A stretch of 64,000 nucleotides of DNA from Platynereis dumerilii (Eukaryota; Annelida; Polychaeta; Phyllodocida; Nereididae): positions 39,820,011 to 39,884,010 of the forward strand of contig JAPTHN010000003.1 in the NCBI GenBank assembly GCA_026936325.1, in the 5' to 3' direction. Below, piece by piece: positions 1-13,200 of the stretch. The notes beneath the pieces were generated by a model that had not been told where the DNA came from, did not search any database, and was given only the letters and a program-made list of their open reading frames with translations. A program made the translations under genes and the position numbers. Position 1 is the first letter of the stretch. Each line of letters opens with the position of its first letter.

Positions 1-57
1 GCCATACCCCCTAAATACACCATTGAATTTACTGACCTGCCTACAGTCGCATATCCT
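1..57 (+). CDS. Possible 3' end of an internal exon of an unidentified upstream gene
   Basis: Frame 1 is open from the first base and reads AIPPKYTIEFTDLPTVAYPG. It then meets a consensus splice donor (G|GTAAGT) at 58. The composition is less AT-rich than the flanks. I do not recognise the peptide and see no continuing exon downstream before the aminotransferase gene. It could be the end of an exon whose gene lies mostly to the left with its next exon missed here, or simply a chance open stretch. The frame stays open past the donor until a stop near 108, so the exon end rests only on the donor match. Confidence 0.22.
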
Positions 58-593
58 GGTAAGTTTAACCATGCGAGCTTCAACGGAATGCTGAAGGTGT
101 ATCTGTGAGGCAGGTGACAGCAATATTTATGCCAGAGCTGCTCTCTTTCACATCTGCTTATTAATTGGTGGGAATTTCTACTTAACACAGATGTAAGAGG
201 CAGCTGTCCCAGTTTCCAATTTGATACCCATTCACCTTAAAAAAGGTGCTTCCAGGTGCTGTATTTGTGATGAAGTGAAGCACCCTATTTGCTTGTTCTT
301 ATCCCTTTTCTTTCTTAGAGTGTGTCACAAATTTGTGACTCAAAGCTTGAACATGTTGAACCTTGTTTGTGTTTCCGGCATGAAAACCACATTGTCGAGT
401 ATTTCTTCGTAATGCTACTACTAAGTAGCCTAGTGGGGTGGGGGGAACAGGCCCCCTGGATCCACCACTGCTCCATATATCAGCAATGGGTAGTCACACA
501 AGACAAGTATGAAGTTCTCATATTCTGATCTGATCGCTATTTCATAACCAACATTTGATATACACATAGCTTATTTCGTATACCATTTGTACA

Positions 594-801
594 TACACTG
601 TAAAATTTGAAATTTTGAGTTGGCTCAAATGATTGAGTTAGTTGGTTGCACAATTTTTTTGAGCCACGATAGCTTGCTGTTTTGAGTTACGATAATCTTA
701 ATGTTGTTATAACTTACAAATAACAAGCTATCTTGGCTCAAAGGAATTGTGCAACCATCTCAATCAATTAAGCTAACTCAAAATTCAAGATTTACAGTGT
801 A
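594..801. mobile_element. Fold-back MITE, copy 1 (TA-flanked, CACTGTAAA termini)
   Basis: The element begins TA-CACTGTAAAA and ends TTTACAGTG-TA, so TIRs are flanked by TA as in Tc1/mariner-type MITEs. A second inner pair of inverted repeats (GAGCCACGATAGCTTG and CAAGCTATCTTGGCTC) makes most of the unit fold back on itself. A second copy lies at 1092-1286. There is no coding capacity. Confidence 0.75.
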
Positions 802-854
802 CTTCATATTTTCATCCTGCTTGTTTTTGCTGTCATCACCGACTTTAAATAAAA

Positions 855-880
855 TTTTACTTTACTTTACTTTACTTTAT
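855..880. repeat. (TTTAC)n microsatellite
   Basis: About five consecutive TTTAC/ACTTT pentamers lie between the two MITE copies. Confidence 0.85.
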
Positions 881-1091
881 ACAAACTACCATAATACTGT
901 TGGAATATATATATTAGGAGTTAATCATATCATGGTTGAGCCAAGACGCAATATTTGACGATTTTTCTGTAAAAATGATACATTTTCGTGGGCCACCCAA
1001 AAAAGGTTTAAATAATTCTCAGGCCCAAAAAATGGTTTAGAATATGATTCATACATCAATCTAATGCCTGTGGAACAAATCTTTGCAACTC

Positions 1092-1286
1092 TACACTGTA
1101 AATTCTGAAATGATTGAATGAGACGGTTGCACAATTTGTTTGAGCCATGATAGCTTGCTGCTTTGAGTTATGATAATCTTTATGTTGTTATAACTTGCAA
1201 ACAACAAGCTATCTTGGCTCAAAGGAATTGTGTAACCATCTCACTCAATCAATTAAGCTAACTCAAAATTCAAAATTTACAGTGTA
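1092..1286. mobile_element. Fold-back MITE, copy 2 (same family as 594-801)
   Basis: Same terminal TACACTGTAAA/TTTACAGTGTA repeats and same inner inverted pair as the copy 290 bp to the left, in the same orientation and with scattered substitutions and small indels. The left subterminal part is shorter than in copy 1. Confidence 0.75.
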
Positions 1287-2090
1287 CACATTCAATCAAA
1301 AGTTTTGAGTTTTGAAGTCCTGACACCTTGAAAGTCGAAATTATTCAGCATTTTGATCATGAGTGGATGCAAACAAGTCTATGGAACAAGGCAGAGGTGT
1401 CATGTATTCACTGCAGTGCCCCTCCTGAGGTTATTAAGTTAAATTTTCTTTGGTCACCTCTCAATTATCCAAAGGGTCGGATCTTTGTCAATATCCACAG
1501 TAATATAAATAAGATATTGCAAGTGATTTGGGTATGTGTCCAAAGGATCACGTCTTTGTCAAAATCTACAATTGTTTAAGCGAGTGATAATGAGTGATTA
1601 TATTAAGGCACACGCCCAAAAAAATCTATATTTTGGCCAAAGGACTCGTGGATATTTGAACAGATGCGATCACTTCATGAAAGTCATGCTCAAAGCAGAT
1701 GCAACGCCCGAAGTCCCTGTATATTTCCCAAATATCCTATCATTTGCACACACGCTATGACCAATAGGGCTATTGGCAACAATAGTCCATACGGACATTA
1801 ACTGGTGTCATTCATTCATGACAAGTTTACTTTGTGTTTGAGAGAGGGAAATCCTTTAAAAGGTCAGGTTGACTTTCTGTCAACTTTCATACTTTAACGT
1901 AATCGTAAGCATGACGTCACGATTCGATCATAGATTTAAGCACACGTGACTAATATTATGGCAAAAGTCGCACTATTTTTGTGAACATGGATAAAATTAT
2001 ATTTTTATTGATCAATACTGCGCACTCTATGATTTTTATGTGGGAAGAGAGTGGTGTAGCAACCTTTAATGATTGAATTCGTAAATTTAT

Positions 2091-2112
2091 TTATATATAT
2101 ATATATATATAT
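2091..2112. repeat. (TA)n microsatellite
   Basis: Uninterrupted TA dinucleotides in an AT-rich setting. Confidence 0.85.
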
Positions 2113-3930
2113 CTGCAATACCACAATTCTCAGAAAGGCCATTCATTCTATGTTTTCGAGTCAACATTACACGAAATTTATTGAACATCAATGACCCAAT
2201 AAAGGCAATAAATTATAAACGATTTTTGACGCTCGAAGTAATGCAAAATGTTATGACCATTTGACTAATTAACATAATATATTATTCATTTGACTAATGT
2301 GACTAAGAATTAAAGGCACCATTAAATGACTAACTTAATTAGTAATTTTAGGTAATGACATTAGTCACACAGATAGTCAGTGCAATGCACAATACATTGC
2401 ATAGAATGCAAAATGTAAAATGAATTACAGTAGTTTTAATCATGGAATGTCATAAGTCAACTCCTTTGCATCATAAAAAGGATTAATATATCAATAAATT
2501 AAATCGTTATTATATACCTTTTGTGTTCAAAGTAGTCTGACCTTGCCACTCAATGCATGAAGTCTGGAGCAGCAAAAAAGTCTGACTTCAAACTGAGCAG
2601 TCACCATAATCACCAGTGTTTTTATAGAGAACCAGAGTTTTACTGAAGTCAATTGTTGCTTAATTAACAAACTTTCATCTGCTTTTGGCACGGTCTTCTG
2701 AAGATTCTCATTGTGAGTATACCAAATTTGAGCTCTTTATAGATATTATCGAATGTGTATTTTTTCTCAGTAGAGAACTATAGAGACTGTTTCACATAAC
2801 ATCTAAGTTTTATACACAGGATGTCTCAACTTAAAGATAATATTGACTCCAAGTTTTAAAGCTGCTTGTAAAAAGAATGATTAGAGCCTTTTTAAAATCT
2901 AGGGGTGAAATGTTTGTGATTGTCACCCGAATGTATGCTGATCACAGCCCTGATAATTATTTTGCCGCGACCTGATGAGTTCCAATCCTGTATTTGCTTA
3001 AGAAGAAATACAATGCAAGTTTCCTGGGAAGGTCCTCTCATTTGTGGTTGCACTTAAATGAGCAGTTAAAAGAAAAAACTAAATTAAAGCTTTTTGCAAA
3101 ACATTATTGTCAAAATGTACTACAGTCATACCTTCTGATCAATTTTATACTTTTATTCATTTGTCACAATTTAAGGAATCATCACATCCCATATCCATAC
3201 CCATTCTCATTTTAATTATTTTTATACGCAATATAAGTAAAAGATTATTTGTTTAACTTGGTTCAAGTTGGTTGCAGCAATGATATAGTTACGTTGTAAC
3301 TCAGCTGTTTACCTTTGATGCTATTTTTGTCTTAAATTGTCTTGTTAATTATCTTGTTACTATTATGTGAGTATCTTATGAAAATTGTATGTACATAATG
3401 CATCAATAAAAAACTATCTATCTTAATATATATAGATATGTAGTAAAGGTACCTCACTTGAGGATTGCTCAAACCAACAAGGCCAGCTTCTGAAGCTTCT
3501 CACATTACTATTAAGCTGTGGTCTGGTGAAAATGAGAACTGCATGCTGCTGCCACCTGCATGGCACAAAAGTTGATTTTCTATGCTACAGCATTGCTGTC
3601 CCAAGAAATAGTTCCAATTTCATTGCACATTCACAGAATTTCTATTTAACATCGATGCATACCAGAGTCAGACTCGGCAATCACATTCTCTAAGGAAGTA
3701 AACAAGGCCATCAGCACACTCAGAAACAGCCCCGGTGTCTTCCAGACAAAATTGTGTGTGTTCCTCTGGTTGAAAGTATATGGACGCTCGCAGGAGCTCG
3801 CGGAATAGCACACTAGTCACTAGGTGGCAACACAAGACAACATATGTTCTGATCTGTGGCAATGCATGAGCAGTCCACTTGTAGACAGATTAAGCAGAGA
3901 AAACATTTAACCTGCCTGGCATGAATGAAT

Positions 3931-3931
3931 C

Positions 3932-3961
<30 letters not shown>
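3931..3961. repeat. (CAGA)n microsatellite
   Basis: About eight perfect CAGA tetranucleotides. Confidence 0.95.
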
Positions 3962-3962
<1 letters not shown>

Positions 3963-4233
3963 AATGTTTATTTGACATGAATCCACACAGTTACAATGAA
4001 TACAAAAACATGGTTTTATAATTTAAATGTCAGGAGACATTCACTTTGCCATGAATATGGCGCTAGCATGAATGCCACCTATTAGAAAAGAAAAAAATCA
4101 TAATATTTCACAATGTTTTTAATCATAACCTTCACAGATCACACCTTCAACATCTAAGAATTTGTGTTTAAATTACATGTACACCACTTCATCTGCTCTC
4201 AATTTTCAATTTCTTGTTTTAAAATTGCAGGAA

Positions 4234-7200
4234 ATGTCAGACGAAAGGAAATTGTTAGCAAACAGGCTGCAGGGAGCCTCTGGCAGCAATATGTGGTAAA
4301 TAAACAGCTAAAAAAAATGAGTGTCCCCTTAAATGAACTTGAATATCTCAAATTCCTTCCCTAATTTTTATGTCAGTTGGCTGTATATTGACCCTAAATG
4401 TCTTTATTTGTAGCTCAGTGAGTGGCCGACCCAGGGGGCTAGGGGGCCTACCGCCCTCCCCCTAGACCACTGAGATTAATAATAGTTTTTTTAAGTAAAT
4501 ATGATGCCACGTGGACCCGCGAATGTTTGAAACTCCTCTGGCCCTCCTCCCCAGACTACGCCGTCTGAATCCCCCACTCTCAGTGGCAATATTCCTGGCT
4601 AAGAAAGCAGGCTTCAAGACTTAGTTAGCCAATCCCTGTTTTCAAAAATTTCACAATGCATGGAAGCCATCATCTGGACATACTTCATCAAGTGAATTGA
4701 GAAAATTCTTTCTAGATCATATTTAGTTTGACAACTGAAGACTTGTTTTGAGACGTTTTTACTGTTTGGGTTCCTTGTATTGCAAACGATTGTTAGGGCA
4801 AGACCAAAATTTTAGAAAAAAATCGAAAGAGTGGCATAGTTAATTTACAGGCATACAAACTGGTCAACTTTCATAATGACTGTAGTTGTCTTTGGGATAT
4901 TCAAGTTTTTGTAAAAGGAGAATTTTTTTTGTTGAACTCGTGATCTAATATGTCTTACAGGAGGTACATGTACTGTATATTGCTAAACTTGACCAGCATC
5001 ACAAATCACGTAATTGTGTCATTCACTCATTTTGTATTGATTCAGGAATGAAATTGGCAATTTGATAGAAGAATACCAAGCAGTCAATATTGGCAAAGCA
5101 TTCCCAGACTTTCTCCCTCCTCATTTTGTCAGAGAGTGCCTCATTAAAACTGCTTCCAGTGACGATCCGTCTCTTCAGCAATACACAAGGAATGATGTAA
5201 GCCATTTTTCTTTAAAATTCTTGAGGAAGAACTGAGTATACCAACGGTATTATAAGTACAGTAAATGCTATAGAATTGAATTACTCAAATACTAGTTTAT
5301 TTCAATAATTTTCTTGTTCCAAAGTCATATGATCTTTTCTCACATTTCCAGTATAACCACTTTCCTGAAAAAATATTTATTTGTCAACATTCTTTTTTAC
5401 TTTCACAAATTATTTTATAGGGTCATCCACGACTTGTGAACAGTATAGCAAAGATCTATTCTCCGATACTGGAAAGAGAAATTGACCCAATGAATGAGAT
5501 TTTAGTAACGCCAGGTGCCAATGGATCCCTGCTTTATGCTGCGCTTGGATTCATCAACCCCGGAGAGGAGGTGAGAATGAAGGCTTTTCAATTCATGAGC
5601 AACAGTGTAAACTGCTCACACTTAAAAACGCACACCTCTTAAAAGAGTCGGAACTTGGGATTCACAAAGTTGAATGAGGCTGTAATGTGAAAAGTACGCA
5701 CCACATCTACATTCTGACGATTTCAAGTTGTCAACAAAGAAGTCCAGCAAGAGTGCATTGCAATCAATTGTCAGATTGGGGGTAATCGTCCAAGCTTATG
5801 GCACTATTCTATTGAAAAGGATGTGACAAACAAAATGTGAAAAACACCAACTTTTGCTAATGTTCAAACCAATCCAACAAAATGCAGTAAAAAATTGTAA
5901 TGTTTGAAGGAGTCGAGGAAACATCTTTAATTATTTTCTAGCTGGATTTGCATTGGTTGTGATTTTGGGTTTTTGAAGCAATTTCACTAAATGTGGCCTG
6001 ATGCAGTCGATTCTCAATGTTTTTCCAGACCGGGGTATTCAGCCAGATCAGTGCAACATTTCTTGGCCATACCTCAATCAGAAGTTAGTTTTTAAGTTGT
6101 TTCAAAAGGTGTGCGTTTTTAAGTGTGAACAGGGTATTTGAGGGCTCCAGCTGCCGACCATATATTTATGTGTTTCACAGACTCATATAAAGGTTTGTAC
6201 AAAACTGACAAAAACAAATCAAGCATAGGCTGGTTTTCATATATCTTAGGCACCAAAAGTTAATCAGGATTGTCAATTTCCTTGACCGTTAAAAACTGTT
6301 TTGCTTGAGAAAAATATTATATGTGTATGAAAATCAGCGAACATTAGTTTTGTTTGTTTTACACAAATAATCTTTTGGAATGCACGGAGAAGCAAGACGT
6401 TATATTTCTCGTTGCTATCCTTCCATAAAGTATGTAGAATTTGAGAAATCTGCAAAATCGGCAAGTGACCTCACACTGCTGGGGCATAGTCATTCACTGT
6501 GGTGTGGAGTGTGATGCAGTGTTGGCATATGATGTAGTGTAGAGAATAGCCATATATGGTATGTGACATAATATGGAAATCTTATCAAGCATAACTAAAC
6601 AAAAGAAGAAGATTACAAGCTGTGTATGTCAATAAACAACTGTTACTCATAATACTCATAAACTGCCTAATCTCAATGTTGTATACTGTTTGCTGTCAGT
6701 GGCAAAGCTAGGATGTCTCAAGAAGGGGATACACAGTTGCACATTTTTTGTTTGATGGTTCGACTCTGTGATCACTATATTGAAAACATGAGCAAACTTT
6801 ATTGTGTGCACTTGGTTCAGGGTTGAGGGGCATGCACACCAGGCCCAAGATTAACAAGGAAGAGACAGGAAATGTTACAGAGCACTGCATTTTCACCACA
6901 TGTTACCAGGCCATTTGTAGATAAGCCCCTGCACAACTCACAGTGTTTCATTATTACACATAACATGTCATATGCTGGTGAACTAACTCACAGATTTGAT
7001 ATGAGTCATATGACATCCTATGCAGAGTGAGCCATGATTGGCTGAACAACCTGTGACCTCACATGGAAAACCTGATTTCCAATGCTAACCTATGGAAATT
7101 GCCATATGATGTCACACTTCCACATTAAAAGAAAAAAGTCACTTTCTACGTATGGATGCTGGAAGGATAGTAATTACCCAGGGGGCCAGTGAGGTCCACC

Positions 7201-10200
7201 AGACACGGGCTGCTGTAAAAGGTTGTGGGGTATGGTTGGATTCCTAAGACCCTCAGCTATCACCTCCAGGTGCACAACCTCGCCAATCGTCTGCTCAATC
7301 CCGGCAATTCAAGATGGCGTCCAAGATGGCCGCCGTTCTTTGAAATATCTCTATCTCGGTCAATAATGATCTGATGTGAGAGTGTGATAGGTCTATTCTG
7401 GGGTTTTTGGGGTCACAGAATTCATTGAAATGCATTTCAGCACTGTCCAGGCCACCTAACACCATATATTAGACATATTGGGCATTTTACTGAGATAATT
7501 ATCAGTATACGGGACACTGATGTTTCAACTGCATGTATGACTTAAAATAAAAGGTGTCATTTATTCATTGCTCAAAAGTGAGTTCTGTTCAGATGGTCAG
7601 TAACAGCATTGGCCCATAAAATAAAATCTATCTGTCTATTACGTAACAGTATGACTGATATCGTCTGACATTACAAACAACATGTCGTCAGCCTAAAGCA
7701 AAATTGGCCTAAGTCATTTTTGGCAATTTTCGGCAAACAGCCAAAAACTGACTTAGGTCAACTTTTATTTTTAAACAAAAAATGACTTAGGCCAAAATTA
7801 TTGTGTGGTGTAGCTGTGTTATTAAGCATTTCTCCAAATAAATTATGAATGAAATGCGAGGAAACAACTAAAATTAATAGTCACAATTATGACCGAAAAA
7901 TACTGGTGATATCCACTAAAATTAATGATAACGAAATTGGCCGAAGTCCAAATGACCAAAGTCAATAGGACTAAGGCCATTTGTGTGAAAATTGAGTTGA
8001 GGTTTTGAGGGGTTTATTATTAATTTAGGAGTCCAATTTTTTTTTAGCACATGTATTATCACAAGGGCCTTCATATGGTACCAAAAAGGAAAAATGGCCT
8101 AAGTCTGACTTAGGCCAATTTTGCTTTAGGCTGACGATGTGCATTGTTGCTGTATGTAAAATGGTGTTCAGATTCAAATATTATTATTCGCATAAAGCAC
8201 CAATTGGTAAAATAATACAAATGGTACTAATCAATATTGTAATATGTTGCTTTATGTTGGTTGACCCCTTTATAACACTGCCAGCATCACTACCAAGGGG
8301 TCAACCAGACGGTTCTATAATTATTCTACTCTAAAAAACAAGTAACTCCTAAAGCCAGCAAGAAGTTCATTGATAAATTTCATATCAATCTTTATTTTGT
8401 AGAGGTAGGCAGACATTGACCATGAATAATGCATGGAACTGCACTATATCACTCTAAAACATTTTAAACAAAGTTTATTATTATAAAATTTAATACAAAT
8501 TGGTATTTCTACAGCCATGGTTGTTTTTGCATAAACATTTGATTTTTCACTCCATGTGTCACTAAACATTTTGGTATTTCCACAAACCCTTATAGGAATG
8601 ATATGAAAGACAAGCCAAGATAAAAAACCAATCATGGTTTAAATTGTGATTTACTTTAAAATAGAGTGTATAAGGAAGTTGTGTGGTTTATGTGCAACAT
8701 TGGCAAGTCATTTCTGCATCTGGGTCTACAACATGAACATGAAGCATCCCTGATGAACAGTTCCTGAACCTTTCATAACACTGTGTAATATATGCCAAGA
8801 AATGCCTATCTAGATTGTTTTGAATAATGGGCCATCCTATGCTTAGTGAGGTCATACAGCCATTTGTAAATTATCTCCTTACAGACAAAACAAATCTATT
8901 TAATATCCTGGAAAGGTGTTGAGTAACAAAAATATGAAGTATTTAGAAACTTGTAAGTAGTGTGCTCACACTTTTTTTTGCCACTGTGCACTATTATTTA
9001 CACCAACAGATACGGGTTTTGCAAATGTCTGACTATCTACAAAGATTTCTGTCATTTGCCAGTCTTTGTAACTGTGTTGCCATGCTCTAGGATACTGCCT
9101 TAGTCTGATTTCTGTCAATGTTCAGCTTTCTCAGTGTACCAGGTGCAGATTGAAGCTATGTTGGATGCACACTGCAACCAATGCAACACAAACTTGGTTG
9201 CCGAAATGTATTGCAAACTGCCCGTCTACCATAACAGATGAATAGTTTTATGGCTTTCATGTCCAAACTTCATCTGTATAAGATCCTGTAACAATCCTGC
9301 AATGAGAACCTGATTTTCAACGAACAGGTTTGTGTCTAATTGTTGGATTGGTGGTTCATATGCTGAATCGTATAGAGTTGAACTCTTATTTTGCTGGCTG
9401 GGGTCATGTCAGCTTCCAAATTATTCATACATGGGGACTGTGTGGCAACAAGTTATTAGCTACAAATCTACCTGCACTAACAAATTCTACACTTATTTCA
9501 GTTGGTTGACAAGATATATTATTACCTATTGACCAATTTCTGTGACAACTTAACGATTGAGTCTTTCTCCAAAGTACCATCTTGTTATGATGTAGATCAG
9601 TTGCTATTCTTCCCGGTAGGGGGACTTGATTTGGATTCAATCCATCAAGGATTCAGGCTGTTGCCAAGATTATGGGGTCATATCATATCAGAAATCAAAG
9701 ATGCGTTATACATAATCCTGAAATTAGTATATTTTGAAGCACTTCGGTTTCATGAGTATCATTTCTACTGATAATTACATTACTCAGGTTATTTTCATTA
9801 TTATGAGACTATTTCTACTCTTTCTCAAGACTTCAATAGAGATAATAATCCACAAAAAGACAAAATTTACTGATGTAATGGCCTTTTTAGCAGAGGTTGT
9901 GCCTTACAATTTACAGCTGCTTTTTGCCAATCCTGCATGCTTGATGCTGGTGGTCTAGTCGCAGATGTAAAAATAGCTTATCAACATTTCATATAAGTAA
10001 AATGACCTTTCATTGAAATGAAGATTCTGACCACTGTGCCTACCATTTCGGAACATTCTTTGATAATTAATATGTGTTCACTTTACTCTTCAAGTGAACT
10101 ACTGCAGCAACTTGTGTGTTCTATGATGTCTGAAAAATGTTGTTTGGTGTTGCTTGCAAAGCATAGTTATCAGAGTTCAAGGTTTTTTCATAAGCCTTTC

Positions 10201-13200
10201 CAGTAGACTGCCCAGAACTCAAACTGTTTGTTTAATCCTGTCAATTTTCTGCATGATCCAAAGAAGGGAAAAATCATATGGGTACACAATCTTATCCCAT
10301 CCACCAGTAAATTAACTAGACCAACACTAAAACGTATTGATATCACTAAACTCCTAGTCCACAGTGTGCAGCACTTGTTTTGTGTAATCTGAGTTGACGT
10401 TAGTTCCAAGAACATGAAAAACAAACCACTTATTATAAAATTACATAAGATCACAGGATGCCATTGTAGCAAATGATCATCCTTAAGAAATTAGTTCTTA
10501 AACTGTTATTAACTAAGTCAATATTTCATACATTTTATTGTCTAGCTCGACGAATCATATGCAATCAAAACATTGCCTTCAAGTCCCCGATAATTACCTC
10601 AATAAAATGCCCAAAATGTCCAATATGCCTAATACATGATGTTAGGTAGCCTGTACAGTGCTGAAATGCATTTCAATGAATTCCGTGACCCCAAAAACCC
10701 CAGAATAGACCTATCACACTCTCACATCAGATCATTATTGACCGAGATAGAGATATTTCAAAGAACGGCGGCCATCTTGGACGCCATCTTGAATTGCCGG
10801 GATTGAGCAGCCGATTGGCGAGGTTGTGCACCTGGAGGTGATAGCTGAGGGTCTTAGGAATCCAACCATACCCCACAACCTTTTACAGCAGCCTGTGTCT
10901 GGTGGACCAAAATATTGGGCCTTGGTCCCCTGGGTAAATCTTATCACAATAGGTTTTTAAGCCCTTATCATGCCTGAATACCTAACTTGCATTTGTCGCA
11001 GTACTTTCAGGACCAACAATACTATATAACACTGCTTTAACTCAATTGATTTTGTCTACTTCAACAGCAATTCATTTGGCAAAATATTGATACTTGAAAA
11101 TTATGAGAGCGCATTGTAGAGATGTGAAAACTCAGCATATAGTACATTTTATTAAATGTTATGTTACCATGAAGTGCATATATGTCTTGATGGATAAAAA
11201 CGATAAACAAAAAAATTAAGCATATTAAAATCAATAGATATTATGTCTGGCCTGCAGATTCTATCAGTTCTCATGTAATTGGAACCTGATCGAAGCACAC
11301 GATTTTCTGGAAGATTAACCTATGCTGTACCAATTCAATGTTGATGTGTCTTAATCAATGTACCGTAATATGGGGTGAATCGGGACACTGGGGTGAATCG
11401 GGACAGAACAGGAAAGAGTTCTATTTCCTCCAGAAACCATATCTTCTACTGGTCTCAGGATTTTGATTTTTCGCACATTTATAGTATATAAACCAGCGTA
11501 TATTGTGGTTGAATTTCATCCCTCTGACTGCAAGCAGTGAGGAACTATATCACTTTTAACATGGCCCTGCAGAAATTGAATAAATACAAGCTGGTCAAAA
11601 CTTTGCAAGTACAATAAAAAGTATAAATACCACAGCCATCAAACTCGCAGTAAACTTTTTTAAAATTTAAAATGGTTTCAGGGGACCAGAATAGTTGACT
11701 AGATATTGGATTATGTATGTTTGGTCATGGGTTCAGATCCAGGTCAATGGCAAAGTTTCGGGAGTAATCAAAATATACTCAACCAATTTTCATTTGATTG
11801 TACAAGCATGGCTTCTTGATAAATATTATTGAACTTGGCATCATGCATTAAGGATTTAGTCCATAATTATTAATCACTGGCAAAATGATCAGATAACTGC
11901 AGTTTTTGATAGTTTTCTGTCATTAATAATTTTTTTTTGAAATCAGCATATTATCACTGGAATTGATTTCAGATTTTCTTCAAAATACATATTTTGCATT
12001 TTGAAGATGTTTCCTAATGTTTAGTCACAAAATGCAACCACTTAAAGAAGCTGGGAAGTATTGATTGTGGAAATAATGGCTTGTCCCGATTCACCCCAAA
12101 CTGTGGGGTGAATTTGCACAGTGGTTTTTTGGGCCCTCAGCCTTGGCAATTTAAGATATCGTTTCAAGCTCCAACAGAAAGTTAGATCTTCTACTGGGAC
12201 ACAATTTGACACCATATTTCGATTTCTGAGTTGATTTCTGCCCATGCTATCAGAGAGAAAGGGCCAATTATGTCCCAATTCACCCCATATTATGGTACAT
12301 GTGGCAAGTTTCATATTGTGGGTCAGGTGTGTGGTCGTCCAAGTTTATAAATATTACATTGCACATAGCGTCCACATTTCTTAGTGCATGTGTGGAGGAA
12401 AACTTACTCCGCAATAAAATATTTTTCTGTACATATCATGAATTATGTGACACATCATGCCACACCCGTCTTTAGACAGGTACAATGCTAGTTATTGTAT
12501 AAAATTAGTGCAGAAACAGTAATATGACAATCAGTATGGAAATGAACCCTTTGGGTACACTATATCCAAAACAGCCTCTCAGTTCATTTGCTGTTTTTCA
12601 GTCCAGAGCAATTATAAACTCCATGCCTGTTTTGTAGAAGAACAACATATAAAGAGGGAAACGCTACAGCAGAAACAGGAGAATACAAATGCCCCTTAAC
12701 TTTGAAATTATTATGATGTGAGACATAATTGTTTCCATGATCATGCTTATAAATATTGTACAGAGTGACCCAGTTCAATGAATTTTCCATTTTACTGACA
12801 ACAAAAAAGTGATTTCATACAACAGGGGGTCTTATAATAAATGCACTACTGTTTTTACCTTCAGCGAACGAAGTTCGAAGAAGGTATTGTAATCACTTGG
12901 GTAAAAATGCTGTCCGTCCGCCGGGCGGGCGGGCGGGCGGGCGGGCGGTCGGGCGGCGGGCGGATAGATCGTTTCCGGCCTGGCACTCGGCCTCTATTGA
13001 ATGTATGGGGATGAAATTTGGTACACATCTAGCCTGTATGGTCTAGTTGTGCCTTTTGATGGTCTGATGAATAGATCTTAAATACTTTTTGAAATAATTA
13101 ATAAAAAAAAAAAAAAAATTTTTTTCGTTTCCGGGCCAAGGCTCGGTCACTATTGCATGTGCATGGATGAAATTTGGTACACACGTGGCCTATATGGTCT

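Larger units (their letters stand above)
1287..4230. other. Upstream flank of copy A, no recognisable gene
   Basis: This stretch holds a (TA)n run near 2091-2112, a (CAGA)n run at 3931-3961 and imperfect short repeats around 1465-1580. Around 2990-3420 an open frame followed by an AT-rich tail ending CATCAATAAAAAACTATC is faintly reminiscent of a LINE 3' end, but I cannot support that call. The untranslated first exon and promoter of copy A should lie here, because its coding start sits three bases inside an exon preceded by a good acceptor. I could not locate either. Confidence 0.5.

Noticed and set aside
8259-8306. Rho-independent terminator-like hairpin
   Set aside because: It lies in a eukaryotic intron; bacterial termination logic does not apply.
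11723-11755. tRNA gene or SINE head at GGGTTCAGATCC
   Set aside because: Only a B-box-like string is present, with no cloverleaf or A-box. It recurs at the equivalent place in the second copy of the same MITE, so it belongs to the element.
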